64,000 nt of DNA. It comes from a beta proteobacterium AAP51. Lineage in GTDB: Bacteria > Pseudomonadota > Gammaproteobacteria > Burkholderiales > Burkholderiaceae_C. The translations under genes and the position numbers were made by a program. Every line of letters starts with the position of its first letter. The first letter of the stretch is position 1. A model generated the notes under the pieces. It was not told the DNA's origin and did not search any database. It worked only from the letters and a program-made list of their open reading frames with translations. Location: assembly GCA_001295905.1 (NCBI GenBank), contig LJHT01000016.1:49281-113280 (forward strand). The letters are read 5' to 3'. Shown in pieces: positions 18,327 to 26,396 of the stretch.

Positions 18327-20819
18327 CTAACGCGTGGCCGGAGCGCCCGCGCTGGCGCCGCCGGCCAGCGCCGACAACTGCCGCCGCGCGCGCGCGGTGG
18401 CGCGTTCGATGAGGTAGGCGCTTTCGAAGGCCTTCAGGCGCCCGGTTTCGCACAGGCGCGACAGCATGCGCTGGGTGAGCGAGATGGTCTTGCGGTGGCG
18501 GCCGCCGTGCGTGAAGAGGTAGAAGCTCTTGGCCGGGCTCACGTGCGAAAGGCGTACCTTCTTCCAGTCGCCATCGAGGTGCATCTGGTAGGCAAAGCCG
18601 ATCTCCAGGTGCTGCAGCAGGCCGGCACCCTGCGTGGGCTCGGCCGGCTCGGCCGGTGCCGGCAGGCCCGGGGCCACCGGGGTGTTGTCGGGCGGCGGCT
18701 CGGGCTCGGCCGTGAGGTCGATGTCGACCTGGCCGTTCCAGTTCACCGCCGACTCGGCCACCAGGCCCACCTGCTGCGCTTCCTCGGCGCTGAACTGCGG
18801 CGTCTGCAGTTCTTCGGTGAGCACCGGCAGCACGGTGCTGTGCTTCAGCTCCGAACGCGAGGGCAGGGGCCGCTTCAGCGCGATCTCGACCTCATGCGCC
18901 ATGAGGTTGATGTCGAGCTGGCGCGCCGGCGCCTGCTTCAGCGCCTCGGCATGCGCCGGCATCAGCTGGCCGAAGAACTGGCGTCTGGCTTCTTCAGGCC
19001 ACTGGATGAGGTTCATGCCCTCGGTCAGGTCCTGCATCAGCCGCGGCAGCTGCGTCAGGAAGGCCTTGCGCAGGACGGGCGTGGCCTTGGGCTGCACGCT
19101 GAGGAAGAGGTCGCGCGCCACCGTGCGCAGGCGCTGCACGAGGGCGCCGTCGGCGCCGCCCTGCTCGGCCGCACGCATCAGCACCTGGCTCCAGACCTTG
19201 CTGATGAAGTCGCGCAGGAAAGGCGGTGCCTGCACGTCCTTCAACTCGCCCTGCAGGCGCTGCGCGTACAGCTGGCGCAGGCGCAGCTGGTCTTCCTTCT
19301 CGGAGAGCAGCGCCGCCGTGGCCTGTTCAGCGCCGGAACCGGTGACGTAATCGGTCGTGAACGCTTCCAGCGCCGCCAGCTTCTGCTCGTAGACCTCGAT
19401 CTGCTCGAAGTCACCTTCCACCACCTCGTGGATCAGCGCCTTCACCTTGGCCAGAAACTGCCTGGCGTTCTCTTCGTCGAAGTCTTCGAAGGCCGCACCC
19501 AGCGAGGCGATGCGGTTGATGAAGCGCCGCACCGGGTGCCGGCGCGACGAGAAGAAGCTCGGGTCACCCAGCGCCGCGCGCAGCACGGGCAGCTGCAGGC
19601 GGGCGATCAGGCGCGCCATCTGCGGCGGCACCTTGGGGTCGGCCAGGATCTGGTCGAAGAGGAAGCCGATGACGTCGATCACCATGTGATCGAGCGCGCC
19701 CTTGGAGGCCTGCCGCAGTTCGTCCCGGTGGGCGCGTATGACGTTGGCGGGCAGGGCCCCGCCGCCGCCTTCTTCGTCACCGTAGCCGCTGGCATAGCCC
19801 CCAGTGGCTGCGCCGCCGTCGACATAAACCAGGCGGCGGATGAGCGTCATCATCGCCGGGTCGACATGGCCGAAGGAGTTGCCCGGGTGCGCCGCCACGC
19901 CGCCGCGCCCCGGGTAGCTGCCCGCGCGGGTGGAACTTCCGAAGCCGCCCGTGCGGCGCGCGCTGTCGGGTACGCCGCCCGCGCCAGGGCCGCCCCGGCC
20001 GAAGTGGCCGTGGCTGGAGTGGCTGCTCGGCTCGCCCTCGCCGCCCTGGCCCGAGGGCGCGAAGGCGGCCGCGTTGCCGCCCGGCACGCCACCCCCGCCG
20101 CCACCGCCCAGGCCGCGAGGCACCCGGTTGCGCACCGTCAGGCCGGCCGGCTGCACGCCGGCGTGGCGCAGGTCGGCCAGGATGTCGGCGTAGCAGCCGC
20201 GCAGCAGGCCGCTGAGCGAACGGCTGATTTCGGCGGTGAGCACCTTGCGCACGTCGGCGCGTTCGGACACCGTCTCGATGCCGCGCAGCATGGCGTGGCC
20301 CACCAAGTCGGGCTTCAAGGGGTTGCGGTCGCGTTCACCCCCGGCGGCACCCAGCATGGCACTGATGTAGCCATCGAGCTCGCGCAGTTCCCATTCGCAG
20401 GCGTTGGCCACGTCCATGCCGAAGCGTTCGGCGGAGATCTGCGCCTCGACTTCCTTGTCTTCGACCAGGCTGAGGCTGGCCCAGTCGGTCAGGCCGCTCG
20501 GGGCTGCGCTGGACCGTGCCCCCAGGCTGCCAGACGTGCTGGCGCCGCCGCTGGCCGCCGGCCCGCCCAGCGGGCCGAGCTCGCGCAGCACCCGTTCGTC
20601 GAGGGCGTCGTTGAAATGCAGCGCAAAGATGGCCGATTTGCGGTTCAGCTCGAACTGGGCGCCGAGCAGGCCGTCGCGCTGGTAGGCGCTGGTGGCGGCC
20701 AGTGCGGCCAGGCCGAGGCTTTCAATGGTGCGCTCGGCCGCCTCGCGCGCCGCCAGCTTCAGGCGCTGCACGGCCGCTTCCAGCGGTGCAGGCAGGCGGT
20801 GGACGGGGTTGGGCTTCAT
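18327..20819 (-). CDS. DUF1631 family protein
   Basis: An 830-residue cytoplasmic protein of a proteobacterial family of unknown function. Parts are an N-terminal helical region (SAIFALHFNDALDERVLREL), a Gly/Ser/His/Arg-rich low-complexity linker of about 95 residues near residue 250-345, a large helical core, and the family C-terminus with GDWKKVRLSHVSPAKSFYLFTH. The ATG at 20819 is chosen because MKPNPVHRLPAPLE fits family starts; the upstream extension is not supported. Some databases label relatives thymidine phosphorylase, which nothing here supports. It is separated from mscL by 180 bases. Confidence 0.84.
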   Translation of the reverse strand: MKPNPVHRLPAPLEAAVQRLKLAAREAAERTIESLGLAALAATSAYQRDGLLGAQFELNRKSAIFALHFNDALDERVLRELGPLGGPAASGGASTSGSLGARSSAAPSGLTDWASLSLVEDKEVEAQISAERFGMDVANACEWELRELDGYISAMLGAAGGERDRNPLKPDLVGHAMLRGIETVSERADVRKVLTAEISRSLSGLLRGCYADILADLRHAGVQPAGLTVRNRVPRGLGGGGGGGVPGGNAAAFAPSGQGGEGEPSSHSSHGHFGRGGPGAGGVPDSARRTGGFGSSTRAGSYPGRGGVAAHPGNSFGHVDPAMMTLIRRLVYVDGGAATGGYASGYGDEEGGGGALPANVIRAHRDELRQASKGALDHMVIDVIGFLFDQILADPKVPPQMARLIARLQLPVLRAALGDPSFFSSRRHPVRRFINRIASLGAAFEDFDEENARQFLAKVKALIHEVVEGDFEQIEVYEQKLAALEAFTTDYVTGSGAEQATAALLSEKEDQLRLRQLYAQRLQGELKDVQAPPFLRDFISKVWSQVLMRAAEQGGADGALVQRLRTVARDLFLSVQPKATPVLRKAFLTQLPRLMQDLTEGMNLIQWPEEARRQFFGQLMPAHAEALKQAPARQLDINLMAHEVEIALKRPLPSRSELKHSTVLPVLTEELQTPQFSAEEAQQVGLVAESAVNWNGQVDIDLTAEPEPPPDNTPVAPGLPAPAEPAEPTQGAGLLQHLEIGFAYQMHLDGDWKKVRLSHVSPAKSFYLFTHGGRHRKTISLTQRMLSRLCETGRLKAFESAYLIERATARARRQLSALAGGASAGAPATR

Positions 20820-20968
20820 GGGTGGTCTGGCAGCCCGCAGCCAGGCCGCGAGGCAACCACCAAGTATGCGGCATCGCCCTGGGGCCTGCCTTTGCAACAC
20901 CCCGTCACAAGGGGTTCAAGTCGGCCTGGCCCTGACGCGCGAAATCGTGTTCGGGCCTTTGCCAGCCG

Positions 20969-20990
20969 TGCAAGGCCGGCCGGCCTTGCA
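20969..20990 (-). terminator. Perfect 22-base palindrome after mscL, possible terminator
   Basis: A perfect inverted repeat centred on GGCCGGCC lies 9 bases beyond the mscL stop on the minus strand. As RNA it can fold into a very stable hairpin. No T tract follows, so it could instead be a DNA-binding site or a transcript 3'-end stabiliser. A second short hairpin (arms 20899-20903 and 20911-20915) lies further downstream. Confidence 0.45.
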
Positions 20991-20999
20991 AGCGCGTGC

Positions 21000-21434
21000 T
21001 CAGGGCGTCTTGGCTCCGCGCGCCAGGGCGTCGCGAATCTCACGCAGCAGCAGCACGTCTTCAGGGGTGGGGGCCGGCGGCGCGGGCGGCGGCGGCGGGG
21101 CCTCACGCTTCAGCCGGTTCATCTGCTTGACCATCAGGAAGATGATGAACGCCAGGATGATGAAGTTGATGGCGATGGTGATGAAGCTGCCGTAGGCGAA
21201 CACCGCGCCGGCCTTCTTGGCCTCGACCAGCGTGGTGGCCGTCTGCCCCGACAGCGGCAGGAAGTAGTTGCTGAAGTCCAGGCCGCCGAAGATCTTTCCG
21301 ACCACGGGCATGATGATGTCGCCGACCAATGAGTCGACGATCTTGCCGAAGGCGCCCCCGATGATCACGCCGACGGCGAGGTCCATCACGTTGCCTTTGA
21401 GGGCGAACTCCTTGAATTCCGAGCTGAAACCCAT
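21000..21434 (-). CDS. mscL: Large-conductance mechanosensitive channel MscL
   Basis: Pentameric emergency-release channel of the inner membrane, 144 residues. It has the N-terminal amphipathic helix [14 protein letters not shown]1 [16 protein letters not shown], a periplasmic loop, TM2 [18 protein letters not shown] and a cytoplasmic C-terminus with an unusual run of Pro residues before the terminal helix. Two ATG codons lie 6 bases apart; the second (21434) has AGGAG 8 bases upstream and fits the family N-terminus, so it is preferred. It is divergent from petA. Confidence 0.95.
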   Translation of the reverse strand: MGFSSEFKEFALKGNVMDLAVGVIIGGAFGKIVDSLVGDIIMPVVGKIFGGLDFSNYFLPLSGQTATTLVEAKKAGAVFAYGSFITIAINFIILAFIIFLMVKQMNRLKREAPPPPPAPPAPTPEDVLLLREIRDALARGAKTP

Positions 21435-21602
21435 CTTCATCACTCCTGTGGTTCGTTGTAGTGCCGATAACCGTGCACAGCCTGCTGGATGCAGGCTGCT
21501 GCCGGCCGGCCGGCGAACGGTAGTGGGCGCCCCCTGGGGCGTCAATGGCCGTGGGCCGAGGTCGGCCATCCGGGCCCGTCAGCCCGGCGAAGGCCGCTCG
21601 GA

Positions 21603-21608
21603 TAGAAT
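21603..21608 (+). promoter_or_regulatory. Candidate -10 box of the petABC operon
   Basis: TAGAAT, an A/T-rich island in the 213-base mscL-petA divergent region, lies 39 bases before the petA ATG. No recognisable -35 was found at the right distance, so confidence is limited. Confidence 0.3.
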
Positions 21609-21647
21609 TCCGAGTTCATCTGAACACTGCAGCACCTGAGGAACTTC

Positions 21648-22292
21648 ATGAGTGACGCCACCGTCCGGAACACTGGGGGAGAGTCCTTCCGCAAGGCCAG
21701 TGACGGCTCCGTCGACCAGGGCCGCCGAACCTGGATCGCCATCACCTGCGGTGCTGGCGCGGTCGGCGGTGCCGCGGTGGCGGTGCCCTTCGTGAGCACC
21801 TTCGCGCCTTCCGAGCGCGCCCGCGCCGCCGGCGCGCCCGTGCAGGTCGACATCAGCGCCCTGCAGCCCGGCGAGAAGATCACCGTCGAATGGCGTGGCA
21901 AGCCGGTGTGGATCATCCGCCGCACGCCCGAGCAGCTGGCCACGCTGGCCAAGGTGGAAGGCGAACTGGCCGACCCCAAGAGCGACCGCACGGCCTACCC
22001 CACGCCCGAGTATGCGAAGAACCAGCACCGCTCGATCAAGCCCGAGTTCTTCGTCGGTGTCGGCATCTGTTCCCACCTGGGCTGCTCGCCCTCCGACCGC
22101 TTCCAGACGGGCGCACAGCCTTCGCTGCCCGACAACTGGATGGGCGGCTTCCTCTGCCCCTGCCACGGTTCCACCTTCGACCTGGCAGGCCGCGTGTTCA
22201 AGAACAAGCCGGCGCCCGACAACCTGGAAGTGCCGCCCCACATGTATGTGTCGGACACCACGCTGTTGATCGGCGAAGACAAGCAGGCCTGA
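21648..22292 (+). CDS. petA: Ubiquinol-cytochrome c reductase Rieske iron-sulfur subunit
   Basis: Rieske [2Fe-2S] subunit of the cytochrome bc1 complex (Complex III), 214 residues. It has a twin-arginine-like N-terminus (QGRRTWIAITCGAGAVGG, about 24-41) that also forms the single membrane anchor. The soluble domain has the cluster ligands in CSHLGC and CPCHGS. It transfers electrons from ubiquinol at the Qo site to cytochrome c1. It is first of the petA-petB-petC operon, with 44 bases before petB. TGAGGAA lies upstream of the ATG as ribosome site. Confidence 0.97.
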   Translation: MSDATVRNTGGESFRKASDGSVDQGRRTWIAITCGAGAVGGAAVAVPFVSTFAPSERARAAGAPVQVDISALQPGEKITVEWRGKPVWIIRRTPEQLATLAKVEGELADPKSDRTAYPTPEYAKNQHRSIKPEFFVGVGICSHLGCSPSDRFQTGAQPSLPDNWMGGFLCPCHGSTFDLAGRVFKNKPAPDNLEVPPHMYVSDTTLLIGEDKQA

Positions 22293-22336
22293 CCGGCCCG
22301 GACATCCAGCAGTAACCCCCGAAGATCGAGGTCAAG

Positions 22337-23740
22337 ATGGCTGAATTCAAGGAAGCGCCTGCCGGTTCGTCGGCGATGACGCAGACGACGGTGTGGCTAG
22401 AGAACCGGTTCCCCAGCGCGTTCGCGGGTTACCGGCAGCACCTGTCGGAGTACTACGCGCCGAAGAACTTCAACTTCTGGTACTTCTTCGGTGCCTTGTC
22501 GATGCTGGTGCTGGTGATCCAGATCGTGACCGGCATCTTCCTGACCATGCACTACAAGCCCGACGCGGCGAAAGCCTTCGAGTCGGTCGAGTACATCATG
22601 CGCGACGTGCCCTGGGGCTGGCTGGTGCGCTACATGCACAGCACGGGCGCCAGTGCCTTCTTCGTCTGCGTGTACCTGCACATGTTCCGCGGCCTGATCT
22701 ACGGCAGCTACCAGAAGCCGCGTGAACTGGTCTGGATCTTCGGCTGCGCCATCTTCCTGTGCCTGATGGCTGAAGCCTTCATGGGCTACCTGCTGCCCTG
22801 GGGCCAGATGTCGTACTGGGGCGCCCAGGTCATCATCAACCTCTTCGCCGCCATTCCCTTCGTCGGTGAAGACCTGGCGCTGCTGATTCGCGGCGACTTC
22901 GTGGTGGGCGATGCCACGCTGAACCGGTTCTTCGCGCTGCACGTGATTGCCGTGCCGCTGGTGCTGCTGGGCCTGGTGGTGGCCCACCTGCTGGCGCTGC
23001 ATGACGTGGGTTCGAACAACCCCGACGGCGTGGAAATCAAGGCCAAGAAAGACGCCAATGGCGTGCCGCTGGACGGCATTCCCTTCCACCCCTACTACAC
23101 CGTCCACGACATCCTGGGCGTCTCGGTCTTCCTGCTGCTGTTCTCGGCGGTGGTGTTCTTCGCGCCGACGATGGGCGGCTTCTTCCTGGAGTTCAACAAC
23201 TTCATTCCGGCCGACCCGCTGAAGACACCCGCGCACATCGCCCCGGTGTGGTACTTCACGCCCTACTACTCGATGCTGCGCGCCGTCACCGACCCCTTCG
23301 TGATGGTGCTGGTGGTGCTCATCGGTGTGGCCGGCGTGCTGGCCACGCTGTTCGGCGGCTTCCGCGGCGTCTGGAAGTTCATGCCCTTGGTGGCTGCCAT
23401 CTTCACCGCAGCGCTGCTGCTGGTGTTCGATGCCAAGTTCTGGGGCGTGGTGGTGATGGGCTTGGCGGTGATGATCATGTTCCCGCTGCCCTGGCTGGAC
23501 CGCAGCCCGGTGCGCAGCATCCGCTACCGCCCGAGCTGGAACAAGTGGCTGTACGGCATCTTCGTCGTCAACTTCTTTGTGCTCGGCTACCTGGGCATCA
23601 AGCCGCCCTCCGTGGCCGGCACGCTGGTGTCTCAGATCGGCACCCTGTTCTACTTCGGCTTCTTCCTGCTGATGCCGTGGTGGAGCCGTCTGGGTGAATT
23701 CAAGCCGGTGCCCGACCGGGTTGTCTTCGCGGCCCATTGA
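22337..23740 (+). CDS. petB: Cytochrome b subunit of the bc1 complex
   Basis: Eight-helix membrane subunit that carries hemes bL and bH and both quinone sites, 467 residues. Recognisable segments are the first helix region YFFGALSMLVLVIQIVTGIFL, heme-ligand helices (VRYMHSTGASAFFV, HMFRGLIYGSY; later FFALHVIAVPL and VVAHLLALHDVG) and the C-terminal helices. The Qo motif, PEWY in most organisms, reads PVWY here (in IAPVWYFTPYY). Downstream petC begins 28 bases after the stop. Length is normal for a fused bacterial cytochrome b. Confidence 0.97.
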   Translation: MAEFKEAPAGSSAMTQTTVWLENRFPSAFAGYRQHLSEYYAPKNFNFWYFFGALSMLVLVIQIVTGIFLTMHYKPDAAKAFESVEYIMRDVPWGWLVRYMHSTGASAFFVCVYLHMFRGLIYGSYQKPRELVWIFGCAIFLCLMAEAFMGYLLPWGQMSYWGAQVIINLFAAIPFVGEDLALLIRGDFVVGDATLNRFFALHVIAVPLVLLGLVVAHLLALHDVGSNNPDGVEIKAKKDANGVPLDGIPFHPYYTVHDILGVSVFLLLFSAVVFFAPTMGGFFLEFNNFIPADPLKTPAHIAPVWYFTPYYSMLRAVTDPFVMVLVVLIGVAGVLATLFGGFRGVWKFMPLVAAIFTAALLLVFDAKFWGVVVMGLAVMIMFPLPWLDRSPVRSIRYRPSWNKWLYGIFVVNFFVLGYLGIKPPSVAGTLVSQIGTLFYFGFFLLMPWWSRLGEFKPVPDRVVFAAH

Positions 23741-23768
23741 GCGCCAGCTACTCGCGAGCCTTTACAAG

Positions 23769-24569
23769 ATGAAGAACCTTCTCCAAAAGATGTTGCGGGC
23801 GGTGGCTGCGTCGCTGACGGCCTCGGTGGTGCTGATGGGCTCTGCCCATGCTGCAGGCGGCGGCATCGAATGGGACAAGTTCCCTGAAAAGCGCATCACC
23901 GACATGGCTGCCTTGCAGAACGGCGCCAAGCTTTTCGCGAACTACTGCCTGAACTGTCACGCTGCGGCCTTCATGCGCTACAACCGCCTGCGTGACATCG
24001 GCCTGACGGAAGAGCAGATCCAGCAGAACCTCATCTTCACCGGCGCCAAGGTCGGTGACGTGATGAAGGTGTCGATGGACCCGAAGGACGCCAAGGACTG
24101 GTTCGGTGGCGTGCCTCCCGACCTGACGCTGATCGCCCGCTCGCGGGCCGGCTTCGGCAAGGGTGCCGACAGCGGTGCCGACTACCTCTACACCTACCTG
24201 CGCACCTACTACCGCGACGAGACCAAGGCCACCGGCTGGAACAACGCGGCGTTTCCTGGCGTGGGCATGCCCCACGTGCTGTGGGAACTGCAAGGCCAGC
24301 AGCGTGCCATCTACGAAGAGAAGCCCGACCCTGCCAACCCCGGCATGAAGATCCAGGAGCTCAAGGGCTTCGAGCTGATCACCCCGGGCACCATGACACC
24401 GGCCCAGTACAACGAGGCGGTGGCTGACCTCGTGGCCTACCTGCAGTGGATGGGCGAGCCGAATCAGAAAAGTCGCGTGCGGCTGGGCGTCTGGGTGCTC
24501 ATCTTCCTGGGCGTGTTCACCGTCATCGCCTGGCGCCTGAACGCGGTGTACTGGAAGGACATCAGGTAG
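23769..24569 (+). CDS. petC: Cytochrome c1 subunit of the bc1 complex
   Basis: Periplasmic heme c subunit, 266 residues, anchored by a C-terminal helix (about 242-260). The signal peptide ends near HAA (about 29). The heme-binding CLNCH motif lies at about 57-61, and a conserved GVPPDLTLIARSRAG segment and a PHVLWELQG segment follow. The start at 23769 gives a normal signal peptide. Last of petABC; sspA follows after 103 bases. Confidence 0.97.
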   Translation: MKNLLQKMLRAVAASLTASVVLMGSAHAAGGGIEWDKFPEKRITDMAALQNGAKLFANYCLNCHAAAFMRYNRLRDIGLTEEQIQQNLIFTGAKVGDVMKVSMDPKDAKDWFGGVPPDLTLIARSRAGFGKGADSGADYLYTYLRTYYRDETKATGWNNAAFPGVGMPHVLWELQGQQRAIYEEKPDPANPGMKIQELKGFELITPGTMTPAQYNEAVADLVAYLQWMGEPNQKSRVRLGVWVLIFLGVFTVIAWRLNAVYWKDIR

Positions 24570-24672
24570 TCCGAAGCTGGGTCCGGCCGCCGCGCCGGGC
24601 CGGTCGCGCAGTGGGGGCAGAATGCGCCCACTGCGTTTTCGTTTTCTGAAGAGACAAGAAAGGCCCCACGCC

Positions 24673-25284
24673 ATGATGGTGCTGTATTCCGGAACCACCT
24701 GCCCCTACTCGCACCGCTGCCGTTTCGTGCTGTTCGAGAAGGGCATGGATTTCGAGATCCGTGACGTCGACATCTTCGCCAAGCCCGAAGACATCGCGCT
24801 CATGAACCCGTACAACGAGGTGCCCATCCTGGTGGAGCGCGACCTCATCCTGTACGAGAGCCACATCATCAACGAGTACATCGACGAGCGCTTCCCGCAC
24901 CCGCAGCTGATGCCTGGCGACCCCGTGGCGCGTGCACGCGTGCGGCTGTTCCTCTTCAACTTCGAGAAGGAACTGTTCAGCAACGTCAACCTGCTGGAAG
25001 GCCGTGGCGTGAAGGCCACCGAGAAGCAGTTGGAGAAGGCGCGCGAGCAGATCCGTGACCGCCTCACGCAGCTGGCGCCCATCTTCCTGAAGAACAAGTA
25101 CATGCTGGGTGACGACTTCAGCATGCTCGACGTGGCCATCGCGCCGCTGCTGTGGCGCCTTGATTACTACGGCATCGACCTCAGCAAGAACGCCGTGCCG
25201 CTGCTGAAGTACGCCGAGCGCATCTTCTCGCGCCCGGCCTACATCGAGGCGCTGACGCCTTCTGAAAAGGTGATGCGCAAATGA
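24673..25284 (+). CDS. sspA: Stringent starvation protein A (GST-fold RNA polymerase partner)
   Basis: SspA binds RNA polymerase and is required for acid and stationary-phase survival in enterobacteria; in some bacteria it controls virulence genes with partner proteins. The 203-residue product has a thioredoxin-like N-terminal domain (MVLYSGTTCPYSHRCR) and a helical C-terminal domain. The surface pocket motif PHP lies at residues 75-77, the feature that separates SspA from true glutathione transferases. The gene follows petABC and precedes sspB, the standard beta-proteobacterial order. Confidence 0.95.
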   Translation: MMVLYSGTTCPYSHRCRFVLFEKGMDFEIRDVDIFAKPEDIALMNPYNEVPILVERDLILYESHIINEYIDERFPHPQLMPGDPVARARVRLFLFNFEKELFSNVNLLEGRGVKATEKQLEKAREQIRDRLTQLAPIFLKNKYMLGDDFSMLDVAIAPLLWRLDYYGIDLSKNAVPLLKYAERIFSRPAYIEALTPSEKVMRK

Positions 25285-25353
25285 GCCCCGCGGTGCGGCC
25301 TGGCCGCACGCCCTGCGCCCCGGGCGCAGGCGGTGCCCGAGGGGTGGGCTGAG

Positions 25354-25896
25354 ATGGCCGAAGGCCTGGGCGGCGACAACCAGGGCAGCTCGACGCGGCC
25401 CTACCTGCTGCGCGCCCTGCACGACTGGTGCACCGACAACGGCTTCACGCCCTATATCGCCGTTTTCGTAGGCCCGGGCGTGCAGGTGCCGATGGAGTAC
25501 GTGAAGAACAACGAGATCGTGCTCAACGTCGGCTTCGACGCCACGTCGAGCCTGCAGCTCGGCAACGAATTCATCGAGTTCAAGGCACGCTTCGGCGGCG
25601 TGGCGCGCGAGATCAAGGTGCCCGTCACCCATGTGGTGGCCATCTACGCGCGCGAAAACGGTCAGGGCATGGCTTTCCCGGTGCCTACCGACGTGGGTGC
25701 GCGCCCCGCGGATTCCCCCGCCAGCGAACCCGCCCCCGTGCGCGGCCTGCGCCTGGCCAGCACGGAAGGTGAAAGCGAGCCCGCCCCCCGCGGGCCGCTG
25801 GCGCCGGTGGCCGTAGCCCCGCCCGCCGAAGAGCCGCCACCCGAGCCGCCCGGCACCTCCCCCAGCGGGCGGCCGGCGCTGAAGCGCGTGAAGTAG
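25354..25896 (+). CDS. sspB: ClpXP protease specificity-enhancing factor SspB
   Basis: Adaptor that delivers ssrA-tagged proteins to ClpXP, 180 residues. The folded substrate-binding domain runs from RPYLLRALHDWCTDNGFTPY to about residue 110. A Pro/Ala/Glu-rich flexible linker follows, and the C-terminal ClpX-binding motif GRPALKRVK is present. The ATG at 25354 is preferred over an upstream in-frame ATG because it lies nearer the family start. It is 69 bases after sspA and is probably cotranscribed with it. Confidence 0.94.
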   Translation: MAEGLGGDNQGSSTRPYLLRALHDWCTDNGFTPYIAVFVGPGVQVPMEYVKNNEIVLNVGFDATSSLQLGNEFIEFKARFGGVAREIKVPVTHVVAIYARENGQGMAFPVPTDVGARPADSPASEPAPVRGLRLASTEGESEPAPRGPLAPVAVAPPAEEPPPEPPGTSPSGRPALKRVK

Positions 25897-25921
25897 CGCA
25901 GGGCCCGCAGCGGGCGCCACC

Positions 25922-25927
25922 TACAAT
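25922..25927 (+). promoter_or_regulatory. -10 box of tRNA-Thr
   Basis: TACAAT lies 9 bases before the mature tRNA 5' end, the expected position for a tRNA promoter with a short leader. No clear -35 hexamer at 16-18 bases upstream. Confidence 0.5.
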
Positions 25928-25936
25928 TTCCGGCGT

Positions 25937-26012
25937 GCCGGCTTAGCTCAGTTGGTAGAGCACCCGCCTTGTAAGCGGAAGGTCTTCGGTTCGATTCCGA
26001 AAGCCGGCACCA
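25937..26012 (+). tRNA. tRNA-Thr (anticodon TGT)
   Basis: A 76-base gene including encoded CCA. Acceptor stem GCCGGCT pairs perfectly with AGCCGGC; D arm GCTC/GAGC; anticodon loop CTTGTAA gives TGT, reading ACA (and by wobble ACG/ACU) threonine codons; T stem TTCGG/CCGAA with loop TTCGATT. The anticodon stem has four pairs plus a C27-A43 mismatch at its top. It follows sspB and faces the DciA-like gene. Confidence 0.97.
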
Positions 26013-26020
26013 CCCGCCGT

Positions 26021-26329
26021 TCAGCTGCGGGGCAGCACCTTCACCTTCACCTCCACCGCGGCCCAGCCCGCCTGCTGCAAGGTGCTTGTCACCGCTGGCA
26101 GCAACTGTCGCAGCTTGGCGGCCGCCGCGGCGTTGGACACCAGCAGCACCCAGGAGGCATCATCCAAGGGGCCGGCACGCACCTCGCCTTGCAGCCCTGC
26201 CGGCAGCAGCGCTTTCACCGCAGCCAGCCGCTCGCGGCTTTGCTGCACCCGCTGCAGCAGCCCCACCAGCGGCTGGTGGTGTTCGAGTGCGCGGGCCAGG
26301 GCCTGGGCGGGAGGTGCAGGGCTGGTCAT
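26021..26329 (-). CDS. DciA/DUF721-like protein
   Basis: A 102-residue protein resembling the DUF721/DciA family, replicative-helicase operators found where DnaC is absent. The sequence has LLQRVQQSRERLAAVKALLPAGLQ and a KH-like C-terminal half (SWVLLVSNAAAAAKLRQLLPAVTSTL). In Burkholderiales this gene often lies next to an M23 peptidase gene and secA, as here, which supports the call. The similarity is modest. The gene is convergent with tRNA-Thr, with 8 bases between, and divergent from the peptidase gene. Confidence 0.75.
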   Translation of the reverse strand: MTSPAPPAQALARALEHHQPLVGLLQRVQQSRERLAAVKALLPAGLQGEVRAGPLDDASWVLLVSNAAAAAKLRQLLPAVTSTLQQAGWAAVEVKVKVLPRS

Positions 26330-26365
26330 GAAGAGGGAAGTCTACGTGTCACTCCAGGTTTTGAA

Positions 26366-26384
26366 GGGCCGGCAGCACCGGCCC
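26366..26384 (+). promoter_or_regulatory. Hairpin just before the M23 peptidase start
   Basis: A perfect 7-base-pair GC hairpin with a 5-base loop (arms 26366-26372 and 26378-26384) ends 12 bases before the ATG. It could affect translation of the peptidase gene or its divergent neighbour's transcript. No role is proven. Confidence 0.3.
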
Positions 26385-26396
26385 GGCGGCTGAAGC

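Noticed and set aside
24673..25284. The SspA gene as a general glutathione S-transferase.
   Set aside because: It carries the PHP pocket motif and lies next to sspB, which together point to SspA.
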